This document shows, one piece after another, positions 6,508 to 12,897 of a DNA stretch of 13,065 bases (position 1 is its first letter; each line of letters opens with the position of its first letter). Under the pieces are notes generated by a model. The model saw nothing but the letters and a program-made list of their open reading frames with translations, did no database searches and was not told the DNA's origin. The DNA is from CAYYHA01 sp964471535. GTDB lineage: Bacteria > Myxococcota > Myxococcia > SLRQ01. The translations under genes and the position numbers were made by a program. The stretch is from assembly GCA_964471535.1 (NCBI GenBank), contig CAYYHA010000105.1, positions 1 to 13,065 of the forward strand, in the 5' to 3' direction.

Positions 6508-6888
6508 ATGCGAACGCTCGGGAACCTGTCCATTCTGCTCGTCGAGGACAACCCGGACCATGCGATGCTGACGAAGCTGGCACTGTCACGACTCGACGAG
6601 GTCTTCGAGGTCCGGATCGCCCGCGACGGTCTGGAGGCGATGGAGATGCTCCGGGGGGGCTACCGGCCCGATCTCGCACTCATCGATCTGCGACTGCCCC
6701 GCCTCGATGGCGTCGGCCTCATCCAGGCCATCCGCAGCGAGCTGGCCCTGTCGCGCTTGCCGATCGCGGTGCTCTCCACGAGCACCGATCCCCGGGACGT
6801 GGAGCGCAGTGTTCGGGCGGGCGCCGACCTCTACCTCGACAAGCCACTGGTGCCGTCGCGGTTACGTGAGGTGCTGCCGCGCGCCTAG
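6508..6888 (+). CDS. Single-domain response regulator (receiver only)
   Basis: A stand-alone CheY-like receiver of 126 residues with no output domain. The acidic pocket is E13-D14 (LLVEDN), the phosphoacceptor is D60 (LALIDLRLP), the switch Ser/Thr is in VLSTSTD (88-94), and the conserved lysine is K112 (LYLDKPLVP). It resembles the Rcp1 group of small receivers, which relay phosphoryl groups from hybrid or phytochrome-like kinases. ATG 6508 is chosen because it lies seven residues before the first strand and follows GGGGG. A GTG at 6457 with GGGAG upstream would add 17 acidic residues and is a real alternative. The kinase partner is not evident; a Ser/Thr kinase gene follows after 95 bp. The family is certain; the pathway is unknown. 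Confidence 0.9.
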   Translation: MRTLGNLSILLVEDNPDHAMLTKLALSRLDEVFEVRIARDGLEAMEMLRGGYRPDLALIDLRLPRLDGVGLIQAIRSELALSRLPIAVLSTSTDPRDVERSVRAGADLYLDKPLVPSRLREVLPRA

Positions 6889-6898
6889 GGCCCACGCC

Positions 6899-6928
6899 TT
6901 GCGCGCGTTTTCAGCGCTTTGGTACCAT
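6899..6928 (+). promoter_or_regulatory. Weak candidate promoter for the Ser/Thr kinase
   Basis: TTGCGC (6899-6904) and TACCAT (6923-6928) are separated by 18 bp. The match is only modest (3 of 6 and 4 of 6). The transcript would start about 48 bases before the kinase start. The kinase could equally be read through from the response regulator. Confidence 0.25.
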
Positions 6929-6975
6929 CCGCGCGTCGCTTTCGCCGCTGCGGCCGCCTCGCCGCCGCGGTTGAT

Positions 6976-6980
6976 GAGGA
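6976..6980 (+). promoter_or_regulatory. Ribosome binding site deciding the TTG start of the kinase
   Basis: GAGGA ends three bases before TTG 6984. An in-frame TGA at 6975-6977 prevents any longer start, and the next in-frame ATG (7047) would cut into the glycine loop. The TTG start is therefore strongly preferred even though the spacing is short. Confidence 0.6.
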
Positions 6981-6983
6981 ACC

Positions 6984-8225
6984 TTGGCGCGCAAGGGCAT
7001 CAAGTACGGAAAGTACACGCTGATCGACCGCATCGCCGTAGGGGGCATGGCGGAGATCTTCCTTGCGCGTCAGGCGGGGCTCGAAGGCTTCGAGAAGACG
7101 ATCGTCATCAAGCGGATTCGGCCCCACCTCTCCAAGCAGGAGAGCTTCGTCAAGATGTTCCTCAACGAGGCGAAGCTCGCCGCGCAGCTCAACCACCCGA
7201 ACATCGTTCAGATCTACGACCTCGGGAAGATCCACGACACGTACTTCATCGCGATGGAGTACATCTTCGGCCGGGACATGCGCCGGGTGATCCCAAAGGC
7301 GGAGTCCATGGGCATCCCCTTCCCGATGGTCTACGCGCTGAAGATCGCCTCGAGCGTGTGTGAGGGCCTGTACTTCGCCCATCAGAAGAAGGACATCTAC
7401 GGCAACCCGCTCAACATCGTGCACCGGGACGTCACGCCGGAGAACATCTTCGTGAGCTTCGACGGCACGGTGAAGATCCTCGACTTCGGCATCGCGAAAG
7501 CGGCGAACCAGATCGAGCAGACCCGGGCGGGCGAGATCAAAGGGAAGATCTCGTACATGTCGCCGGAACAGGTGGTGGGCAAGCAGCTCGACGCCCGCAG
7601 CGACATCTTCAGCCTTGGGGTGGTGCTCTACGAATGGATCACCGGCTTCAAGCTCTTCACCGGCGACAGCGAGGTCGCGATCCTGAAGTCCATCAGTGAG
7701 GGGAAGATCTACGCGCCCAGCTATTTCAAGGCCGACGTGCCGGAAGCGGTCGAGCGTATCCTCATGAAGGCGCTCGAGAAGGACCGGGAGAAGCGCTATC
7801 AGAGCGCCTGGGAGATGCAGTACGACATCGACCAGTTTCTCTCCGAGTACGAGTTCACCCCCTCGAACATCCATCTCTCCAACTTCCTCAAGCAGCTCTT
7901 CGAGGACGAACTCGAGGAGGAGCGCAAGCGGCTGTTGGCCGAGGGCGCACCGCTCGGCGTGGAGGAGTACGAGGAGGACGACGAGACCGAGGTCGGTGAC
8001 AGCGGGGTGCGGGCGAGTGGCTCCCACGCCGAGCTGGGTGTGGTGTCTTCGGCGGGGAGCGCGGCCGTGGCAGCGGCGCCGCAGCGCCAAGGCGATGCAA
8101 TGGTCCTCCCGATTCGGCTGAAGCCCTCGGAGTACGAGTACCTCGAAGCGATGGCCGACGAGCACGGACTGACGGTACAGGCGCTGATCCGCGAGTTTTT
8201 GGCGCCCTATCTGAAGTACCGGTAG
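6984..8225 (+). CDS. Cytoplasmic Ser/Thr protein kinase with acidic linker and RHH-like C-terminal domain
   Basis: 413 residues. The Hanks-type kinase domain spans about 11-290: glycine loop IAVGGMAEIF (17-26, first Gly replaced by Ala), ATP lysine K43, helix-C glutamate E62, HRDVTPEN (147-154), DFG (167-169), MSPEQ (192-196) and D207 in the ARSDIFSLG helix. The usual HRDxKPEN lysine is Thr here, a substitution of the kind seen in myxobacterial kinases. There is no transmembrane segment. An acidic linker (EEYEEDDETE, about 327-336) and a Ser/Ala-rich stretch lead to a distinct C-terminal module (374-413): strand VLPIRL, helix PSEYEYLEAMADEHG, helix TVQALIREFLAPYL. This resembles a ribbon-helix-helix (CopG/MetJ-type) fold, which would give dimerisation or DNA binding. 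TTG 6984 is the only start that keeps the glycine loop. The kinase call is certain; the tail assignment is an inference. Confidence 0.92.
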   Translation: MARKGIKYGKYTLIDRIAVGGMAEIFLARQAGLEGFEKTIVIKRIRPHLSKQESFVKMFLNEAKLAAQLNHPNIVQIYDLGKIHDTYFIAMEYIFGRDMRRVIPKAESMGIPFPMVYALKIASSVCEGLYFAHQKKDIYGNPLNIVHRDVTPENIFVSFDGTVKILDFGIAKAANQIEQTRAGEIKGKISYMSPEQVVGKQLDARSDIFSLGVVLYEWITGFKLFTGDSEVAILKSISEGKIYAPSYFKADVPEAVERILMKALEKDREKRYQSAWEMQYDIDQFLSEYEFTPSNIHLSNFLKQLFEDELEEERKRLLAEGAPLGVEEYEEDDETEVGDSGVRASGSHAELGVVSSAGSAAVAAAPQRQGDAMVLPIRLKPSEYEYLEAMADEHGLTVQALIREFLAPYLKYR

Positions 8226-8291
8226 GCGGACCCCCGGTGGGCGAGGGCGGGAGCGCTGCCCCCATCCCCTGGAGCTGCGCCGAAGCGGTGC

Positions 8292-8308
8292 GCCCCTGCC
8301 GGCGGGGC
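8292..8308. terminator. Weak hairpin between convergent genes
   Basis: GCCCC (8292-8296) pairs with GGGGC (8304-8308) around a seven-base loop, within the 102-bp gap between the convergent kinase and phosphoesterase genes. The position suits a bidirectional terminator, but the stem is short and no T-run is present on either strand. Confidence 0.25.
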
Positions 8309-8327
8309 AGCCGTGCAGCGGCGCGCG

Positions 8328-9482
8328 CTAGTCCTCGTCGCGGGAGGCGCCGATCTTCTCGAAGAAGATGTCCTCGATGGTCGTCCGCACCGTCTCCCAC
8401 AGGAGGTCGCGGTTGGAACACCGGGCGAAGATCCCGAGAGGGATCTGGAAGCCACCCTTGTCGCGCCTGCCGCCACCGTAGGCCTTGCCGGCGGCGTCGC
8501 AGCCGAAGAGATCCTTCATCCACTTGTCCGGGTCCACGGTGTTGCTCGTGGTACGGAAGGATCCGTCGATGGTCGTCCCGCCCACGATGCCGTAGACGAG
8601 GACCGTGTCCACACCCTCTCGGCGGAGCATGTAGTCGGCCGCCTCACCGATGCCGTCGCGGTCCTCGTCGCGGACGTAGCCCACGCCGGCGATGATGTAG
8701 TTGTTCTTGATGACCTTCTTGTCGAGGGCAATCTGTAGGATGTCCATGCTCTTGGAGCTGATGGACTCCCGGGAGATCACCGCGAGCAGCTCGCGGTCGA
8801 CGTAGGGCGCCAAGTACGCGGAGGCCTCGAAGTCGATGGGTCGGGCGAGGAGGAAGTCGTCGGTATCGGTTCGGATCCCGTGCATCATCGCGGTGGCCAG
8901 CCGGGTCACCTCGGGGGTGCGCGCCTCGAGGGTGACGCGGCCCTCCTGCAGATACTCGCAGTAGATGGCGCAGGTGCTGCCCGCGTCCTCGCGCACATCC
9001 ACGAACTCCGCATCCACCGGCCCGAGCCATTTGTGGTGGTCCACCAGGGACAGGCATCGCAGCCCCGACGGCACCGGCACCGGGAGATCGGCGGTCTGGG
9101 TGTCCACGCAGCAGTAGCCGGCGTACGCGGAGAGGTCGACGCCCTCGGAAAAGAGGGTCATGTCAATCTCGAGCCGCTTGACCAAGGCGCGGTTCTCCGG
9201 ATGCGAGAGGTCCTCGAAGTGGACGATGTCCGCCTCCACGCCATGCCCGCGGCAGAGGTACTGGTGCGCCAGTGCAGAGCCGATGCTGTCGGGGTCGGGA
9301 TAGCCCTTGATCGCGATGAGGATCCGCTGCCCGCGCACGGCCTCGAGGACCGTCTCTAGCTCCTCGACGCGATGGCGCGCCTCGGTGAGCAGCGGTCTGT
9401 CGGCTGGCGGAGCGTTGTCGGCCTCCTCGGCCGCGCCGCCGCTCTCCGCAACGACGGCGGCGTGCACCTTGGTGTCGTTCAT
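8328..9482 (-). CDS. DHH/DHHA1-family phosphoesterase (NrnA-like)
   Basis: 384 residues. After a variable N-terminus (1-45), the DHH domain shows motif I YPDPDSIGSA (61-70), motif II CVDTQ (125-129), motif III VDHH (147-150) and motif IV GIRTDTDDF (202-210). The aspartates and histidines bind two Mn ions. A DHHA1 substrate domain follows with SFRTTS (308-313) and GGGRRDKGG (336-344). Relatives hydrolyse short RNA oligonucleotides and pAp (NrnA), or cyclic dinucleotide products. Compared with NrnA, the lysine in IKGYPDPD takes a place often held by His, and GGGR replaces the usual GGGH, so substrate preference may differ. The start is ATG 9480-9482, with TATACT only seven bases upstream and no ribosome site, so the mRNA is probably leaderless. 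It is divergent from the thymidine kinase operon. The family is firm; the substrate is not. Confidence 0.87.
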   Translation of the reverse strand: MNDTKVHAAVVAESGGAAEEADNAPPADRPLLTEARHRVEELETVLEAVRGQRILIAIKGYPDPDSIGSALAHQYLCRGHGVEADIVHFEDLSHPENRALVKRLEIDMTLFSEGVDLSAYAGYCCVDTQTADLPVPVPSGLRCLSLVDHHKWLGPVDAEFVDVREDAGSTCAIYCEYLQEGRVTLEARTPEVTRLATAMMHGIRTDTDDFLLARPIDFEASAYLAPYVDRELLAVISRESISSKSMDILQIALDKKVIKNNYIIAGVGYVRDEDRDGIGEAADYMLRREGVDTVLVYGIVGGTTIDGSFRTTSNTVDPDKWMKDLFGCDAAGKAYGGGRRDKGGFQIPLGIFARCSNRDLLWETVRTTIEDIFFEKIGASRDED

Positions 9483-9489
9483 GGGCCCG

Positions 9490-9516
9490 AGTATAGCCCA
9501 GCGGAGCAGCGTTCAA
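9490..9516 (-). promoter_or_regulatory. Promoter of the DHH phosphoesterase gene, probably leaderless
   Basis: On the minus strand TTGAAC (9511-9516, 4 of 6) and TATACT (9490-9495, 5 of 6) are separated by 15 bp. The -10 ends seven bases before the ATG, so transcription should start at the ATG or one base before it. No Shine-Dalgarno sequence is present. The spacer is slightly short for a sigma-70 promoter. Confidence 0.5.
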
Positions 9517-9533
9517 GGTCTGAGGGTCAAAGC

Positions 9534-9554
9534 CCAGGTGTACCGTGCACTTGG
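9534..9554. promoter_or_regulatory. Operator-like imperfect palindrome in the divergent region
   Basis: CCAGGTGTAC and GTGCACTTGG flank a central C. Eight of ten symmetric positions are complementary and the other two would be G/T wobbles. It lies 18 bp outside the -35 of the phosphoesterase promoter and 15 bp before the TTGACA of the thymidine kinase side, a typical place for a regulator that controls both directions. No known regulator motif is recognised. Confidence 0.3.
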
Positions 9555-9569
9555 ATGAGCCTCTCGCCG

Positions 9570-9602
9570 TTGACACGGCCTGGGCGATGGGTGACCTATG
9601 CC
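9570..9602 (+). promoter_or_regulatory. Candidate promoter of the thymidine kinase operon
   Basis: A perfect TTGACA lies at 9570-9575. The best -10 candidate, TATGCC (9597-9602), is 21 bp away, longer than usual, and ends six bases before ATG 9609. That would again give a leaderless mRNA, consistent with the absence of a ribosome site there. Confidence 0.3.
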
Positions 9603-9608
9603 CTCGCC

Positions 9609-10244
9609 ATGCACCCCGCCCCGAAGGAGACCGGCTGGATCGAGGTGATCTGTGGCCCGATGTTCTCAGGCAAGACCGAGGAACTCATCCGCCGCATCAC
9701 TCGAGCACGGATTGCGCGGCAACGGGTTCAGGTCTTCAAGCCGGCGATGGACGATCGGTATCATGCGACCCGAGTGGTCACCCATGAGGGGACCGCCCTC
9801 GAATCGCTGCCCGTGGCGGATGCAGAGGAGATCCTCTCGCGGGTCGACGACCGCGTGCAGGTGGTCGGCATCGACGAAGCGCAGTTCTTCGGGGGGGATC
9901 TCGTGGAGGTGGCCGAAACCCTGGCGAATCGCGGCGTTCGCGTCATCGTTGCCGGTCTCGATCAGGACTACCGGGGCGTACCCTTCGGTCCCATGCCGGC
10001 GCTGCTGGCCGTCGCCGAGTTCGTCACCAAGCAGCTCGCCATCTGCATGGTCTGCGGCAATCCGGCCGGACGGTCCCAGCGTTTGACGGCGGCTCGGGAC
10101 CAGGTGGTGGTCGGGGCGCAAGATGTCTACGAAGCGCGCTGCCGGCGCTGCTTCGACCCCGAGGGCGATCCCTTCGCAGGGCGCCGCCAGCAGCTGCCCC
10201 TTGCGCCTCCCCGCAAGAAGGAAGAGGAAGAGGACGATGCGTGA
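9609..10244 (+). CDS. tdk: Thymidine kinase (TK1-like, type II)
   Basis: A 211-residue cytosolic enzyme that phosphorylates thymidine (and usually deoxyuridine) with ATP for DNA precursor salvage. Visible motifs are the N-terminal KETGWIEVICGPMFSGKTEEL, split here as KETGWIEVI (6-14) and the P-loop GPMFSGKT (16-23), the catalytic glutamate E90 in IDEAQFF (88-94), and a zinc site of four cysteines, C146/C149 and C178/C181. Tyr174 lies in the substrate lasso region. The length is normal for the family apart from an acidic tail ending EEEEDDA. ATG 9609 gives the usual short N-terminus; upstream in-frame starts at 9555 and 9591 are less likely. Its last eight bases overlap the next gene, and the tail codons carry that gene's ribosome site, so the two are translationally coupled. 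Confident identification. Confidence 0.95.
   Translation: MHPAPKETGWIEVICGPMFSGKTEELIRRITRARIARQRVQVFKPAMDDRYHATRVVTHEGTALESLPVADAEEILSRVDDRVQVVGIDEAQFFGGDLVEVAETLANRGVRVIVAGLDQDYRGVPFGPMPALLAVAEFVTKQLAICMVCGNPAGRSQRLTAARDQVVVGAQDVYEARCRRCFDPEGDPFAGRRQQLPLAPPRKKEEEEDDA
10224..10234 (+). promoter_or_regulatory. Ribosome binding site inside the end of tdk
   Basis: GAGGA occurs at 10224-10228 (eight bases before ATG 10237) and again at 10230-10234. Both lie within the Glu/Asp codons of the thymidine kinase tail. They fix the start of the phosphoribosyltransferase gene at 10237, even though its frame stays open further upstream. Confidence 0.7.
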
Positions 10245-11052
10245 TCACTTCTACGACCAGGTTCCTTGGCGCCTCTCCGAGATGGAGCACCGCTACGGGG
10301 AGAACGTCCACATCCTCGCCGATCCGCTGCTTCTCGGTCAGCTCGCGACGCTGTGCCAGAAGGAGACCGTGCAGCCGCACTTCAACCGAATCGTCGCGTT
10401 CCTGTACCACTCCCTCGCGCATGCGGTGATCAACAGCGAGTTTCCCCGGCGACACGTCAGCGTGCCCACGCGCATGGCCGACGTCACGCCCGGGGCGATC
10501 TTTCACGGCCAGGTGATCGAACCCGAGACTCGGGTGGTCACGGTGAACATCGCACGCGCCGGAACGCTGCCCAGCCAGATCACCTTCGACATGCTCAACA
10601 CGGTGCTCGACCCGCGGCGGGTGCGGCAGGACCACATCATCATGGAGCGGCGTACCGACGCGGAGGGTCACGTGGTGGGCACGGACGTGGGGGGCTCGAA
10701 GATCGGGGGCGACGTGGACGATGCGATCGTCCTCTTCCCCGATCCGATGGGCGCCACCGGCGGCAGCCTCTGCCGGGCGGTCACGATCTACAAGGATCAG
10801 ATCCCGGGCCGCCCCAAGCGACTCATTGCGATGCATCTCATCATCACGCCGGATTACCTGCGTCGTGTGCGGGACGAGCATCCCGACGTGGTGGTCTATG
10901 CGCTTCGCCTCGACCGCGGTACGAGCGACGAGGCCATCTTCGAGACGGTGCCCGGCGAGCAGTGGGACAAGGAGTCGGGGCTCAACGAGACGCAGTACAT
11001 CGTCCCAGGTGGTGGCGGCTTCGGAGAGCTCATGAACAACAGCTACGTATGA
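10237..11052 (+). CDS. Uracil phosphoribosyltransferase-like protein, divergent
   Basis: 271 residues, about 60 longer than typical Upp. The type I phosphoribosyltransferase core is visible: ARAGTLPSQITFDML (106-120) matches the RAG region of uracil phosphoribosyltransferases, and the PRPP loop is DPMGATGGSL (169-178). The end, YIVPGGGGFGELMNN (254-268), corresponds to the uracil-binding YIVPGLGDAGDR loop, but the two aspartates are lost. A segment at about 137-162 (ERRTDAEGHVVGTDVGGSKIGG, in two parts: ERRTDAEGHVVG and TDVGGSKIGG) replaces the usual Upp region. The expected reaction is uracil plus PRPP to UMP. Because the base-recognition loop is altered, another pyrimidine-like base or a regulatory role is possible. 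It overlaps tdk by eight bases and is followed by hpt after nine, so the operon context supports base salvage. The fold is confident; the specificity is less so. Confidence 0.85.
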   Translation: MRDHFYDQVPWRLSEMEHRYGENVHILADPLLLGQLATLCQKETVQPHFNRIVAFLYHSLAHAVINSEFPRRHVSVPTRMADVTPGAIFHGQVIEPETRVVTVNIARAGTLPSQITFDMLNTVLDPRRVRQDHIIMERRTDAEGHVVGTDVGGSKIGGDVDDAIVLFPDPMGATGGSLCRAVTIYKDQIPGRPKRLIAMHLIITPDYLRRVRDEHPDVVVYALRLDRGTSDEAIFETVPGEQWDKESGLNETQYIVPGGGGFGELMNNSYV

Positions 11053-11055
11053 GGA
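11051..11055 (+). promoter_or_regulatory. Ribosome binding site of hpt overlapping the upstream stop codon
   Basis: GAGGA begins inside the TGA stop (11050-11052) of the preceding gene and lies six bases before ATG 11062. Termination and re-initiation are therefore probably coupled. Confidence 0.65.
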
Positions 11056-11061
11056 ACGACG

Positions 11062-11607
11062 ATGAACGAGCTCTCCCGTGACGTGGACGTCCTGTACGAC
11101 GAGGAGACGCTCGCCCGGCGGGTCGCCGAGCTGGGCGCCGAAATCACCCGCGCCTACCGGGGCGACGACTTGACCGTGCTCGTCATCCTCAAGGGTTCCT
11201 TCGTCTTCGCCGCCGACCTCATTCGCAGCATCGACCTGCCGTTGACGGTGGACTTCATGGGCCTTTCCTCCTACGGGGCGCAGACCGAGAGTTCGGGTGT
11301 GGTGCGGATTACCCAGGACCTCTCCCGCCCCATCGAGGGGCGCCACGTCCTGGTGGTGGAGGACATCATCGATACCGGGCTGACGATGAAGTATCTCCTC
11401 GGCAACCTCGCGACCCGCGGACCCAAGAGCACGCGCGTCTGCGCGCTTCTCCACAAGCCGGCACGGTCGGAGCACGGCGTCGAGATCGACTATCTTGGCT
11501 TCACCATCCCCGATGCCTTCGTCGTCGGCTATGGGCTCGATTTCGACGAGCGCTACCGGAATCTCCCCTTCGTCGGGGTCCTGAAAGCGGAGAAGCAGCC
11601 GGGCTGA
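11062..11607 (+). CDS. hpt: Hypoxanthine(-guanine) phosphoribosyltransferase
   Basis: 181 residues, the normal bacterial Hpt length. It converts hypoxanthine, and usually guanine, with PRPP to IMP or GMP in the cytosol. Visible features are LKGSFVF (43-49, the loop near the pyrophosphate), the flexible catalytic loop DFMGLSSYG (64-72), the PRPP-binding VLVVEDIIDTGLTM (96-109) with acidic E100/D101 and catalytic D104, the purine-contacting K132 in HKPAR, and FVVGYGLDFDERYRNLP (153-169). All key residues are present. It is the third gene of a tdk/upp-like/hpt operon, nine bases after the previous stop with a ribosome site overlapping that stop. Purine and pyrimidine salvage genes in one transcription unit suggests joint control. 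Confident identification. Confidence 0.95.
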   Translation: MNELSRDVDVLYDEETLARRVAELGAEITRAYRGDDLTVLVILKGSFVFAADLIRSIDLPLTVDFMGLSSYGAQTESSGVVRITQDLSRPIEGRHVLVVEDIIDTGLTMKYLLGNLATRGPKSTRVCALLHKPARSEHGVEIDYLGFTIPDAFVVGYGLDFDERYRNLPFVGVLKAEKQPG

Positions 11608-11775
11608 CGCCGCCGATCCGAAACCGCTGCCGTGGCACAACTGGGGTCGCGGGTCAGTGCCGCGTCGTTCGCTGCCGCCCCGGCGGAGGGCGCATCGCTT
11701 CCTGCCCCGGCAGCCGGGCGCCCCGTGGAGCGGCTGCACTTCGGACGACGACGTGGCATCGTGGGGACAGACGCG

Positions 11776-12780
11776 ATGCCTGGCAGCCAAGAGAGAGCCC
11801 GCGAGATCCTGAACGTTCTCTTCGGCATCACCCAGCGGATGGCGCAGGGCGCCCAGCTCGAGGAGACGCTTGGGGAGCTCGCCGAGGCGGCGGCCCGCGC
11901 GGTCGAGGCGGAGAGCGCCTCGGTCCTCCTCCTCGACGAGGAGCGCGCTGCGCTCCTCGCCCGCGCCACCTACGGGCTGCCCCCTGAAGAGGCAAGGGAC
12001 CTCTCCTTCCGCCTCGGTGAAGGCATCGCCGGCTGGGTGGCGGAGCAGGGCGTGAGCCTCCGCCTGCCCGATGCGCGGCGCGATCCCCGCTTCAAGCACA
12101 TCGAGGGACAGAAGACCGAGATCGTCTCCATGTGCACCGTGCCGCTGGCCACGCGGGAGGGGGCGATCGGGGTCATCACCGTCACCGCGCCGAAGCCGGA
12201 TCACTTCGACGAGGAGGACGAGCGGGTACTGACCTTCCTCGCTGGATCGGTCGTGAAGGACGTGGAGAACGCTCGGCTCTACCGGCTCGCCGTCACTGAC
12301 AGCCTCACGCGCGCCTACAATCGGCAGTATCTCTCCGAGCGTTTGCCCGAGGAGATCGAGCGCCACCGGCGCTACGGTGATTCCATCAGCGTCGTGCTCT
12401 TCGACGTCGATCACTTCAAGCGGGTCAACGACGTGCACGGTCACGCGGCGGGGGATGCCGTGCTGGTGGCGATCGCGGACCTGGCCCGGGAGCTGTGCCG
12501 GGAGACCGATTCGGTGGTGCGCTACGGCGGTGAGGAGTTCTTGCTCCTCCTCCCCAAGACCGGACGGGAGGGTGCCCGGCAGCTGGCCGATCGCCTGCGC
12601 CGGCGCGTTGCCCACCACGTCGTGACGACCGAAGAGGGCGCCATCACGGTGACCCTCTCGGCCGGGGTCGCCGAGGTGCAACCCGAGGAAGAGGCACAGA
12701 GCCTCCTCGCACGAGCCGATGCAGCCCTCTACCTGGCGAAGCGCCGCGGCCGGAACCGGGTCGAGGTGGCGGGGCTGTAG
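11776..12780 (+). CDS. Diguanylate cyclase with N-terminal GAF domain
   Basis: 334 residues, soluble. A helical lead-in (1-27) is followed by a GAF sensor domain at about 28-165 (ESASVLLLDEE at 46-56; LGEGIAGWVAEQG at 80-92). The GGDEF domain starts at about 171 with TDSLTRAYNRQYL. The metal aspartate is D210 in LFDVDHFKRVND, the active-site loop is RYGGEEF (249-255), and the inhibitory I-site is RETD (242-245), exactly five residues before GGEEF. All elements for making c-di-GMP from two GTP are intact, with product inhibition. The GAF ligand is unknown; there is no haem or chromophore cysteine that I can assign. ATG 11776 with GGGGA eight bases upstream is preferred. A GTG at 11632 would add 48 Ala/Pro-rich residues of doubtful quality. 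It follows hpt by 168 bp and may be co-transcribed. Confidence 0.92.
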   Translation: MPGSQERAREILNVLFGITQRMAQGAQLEETLGELAEAAARAVEAESASVLLLDEERAALLARATYGLPPEEARDLSFRLGEGIAGWVAEQGVSLRLPDARRDPRFKHIEGQKTEIVSMCTVPLATREGAIGVITVTAPKPDHFDEEDERVLTFLAGSVVKDVENARLYRLAVTDSLTRAYNRQYLSERLPEEIERHRRYGDSISVVLFDVDHFKRVNDVHGHAAGDAVLVAIADLARELCRETDSVVRYGGEEFLLLLPKTGREGARQLADRLRRRVAHHVVTTEEGAITVTLSAGVAEVQPEEEAQSLLARADAALYLAKRRGRNRVEVAGL

Positions 12781-12783
12781 ACC

Positions 12784-12797
12784 CGGGCCGTAGCCCG
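12784..12797 (+). terminator. Small hairpin after the diguanylate cyclase
   Basis: CGGGC (12784-12788) pairs perfectly with GCCCG (12793-12797) around the tetraloop CGTA, three bases after the stop codon. It is short and has no T-run, so a terminator role is only possible. Confidence 0.3.
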
Positions 12798-12858
12798 TGG
12801 CCGGCACAGCGGCCGCCGCCGGGGCAGGCGCGGGGGCGGAGGCCGAGCTTCCCAACGC

Positions 12859-12887
12859 TTTACAGCCCAGAGGTGCGGCGCCATAGT
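12859..12887 (+). promoter_or_regulatory. Sigma-70-type promoter of the last gene
   Basis: TTTACA (12859-12864, 5 of 6) and CATAGT (12882-12887, 4 of 6) have the ideal 17-bp spacing. Transcription should start at about 12894-12896, only two to four bases before ATG 12898, so the mRNA would be nearly leaderless. No ribosome site lies before that ATG. Confidence 0.5.
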
Positions 12888-12897
12888 CCCACGCACC

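Noticed and set aside
6885..8165. A 426-codon minus-strand frame opposite the Ser/Thr kinase
   Set aside because: It is antisense to an intact kinase domain, is rich in His/Leu/Arg as expected for a shadow frame, and has no domain of its own.
11632..11775. Longer start (GTG 11632) for the GAF-GGDEF protein
   Set aside because: The added 48 residues are Ala/Pro/Arg-rich, and there is no clear ribosome site. ATG 11776 has GGGGA at good spacing. It cannot be fully excluded.
10024..12855. A 943-codon open reading frame on the minus strand
   Set aside because: It lies antisense to tdk, the upp-like gene, hpt and the GGDEF gene, all with clear motifs. Long antisense frames are expected in DNA with such high third-position GC. 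No domain or ribosome site supports it.
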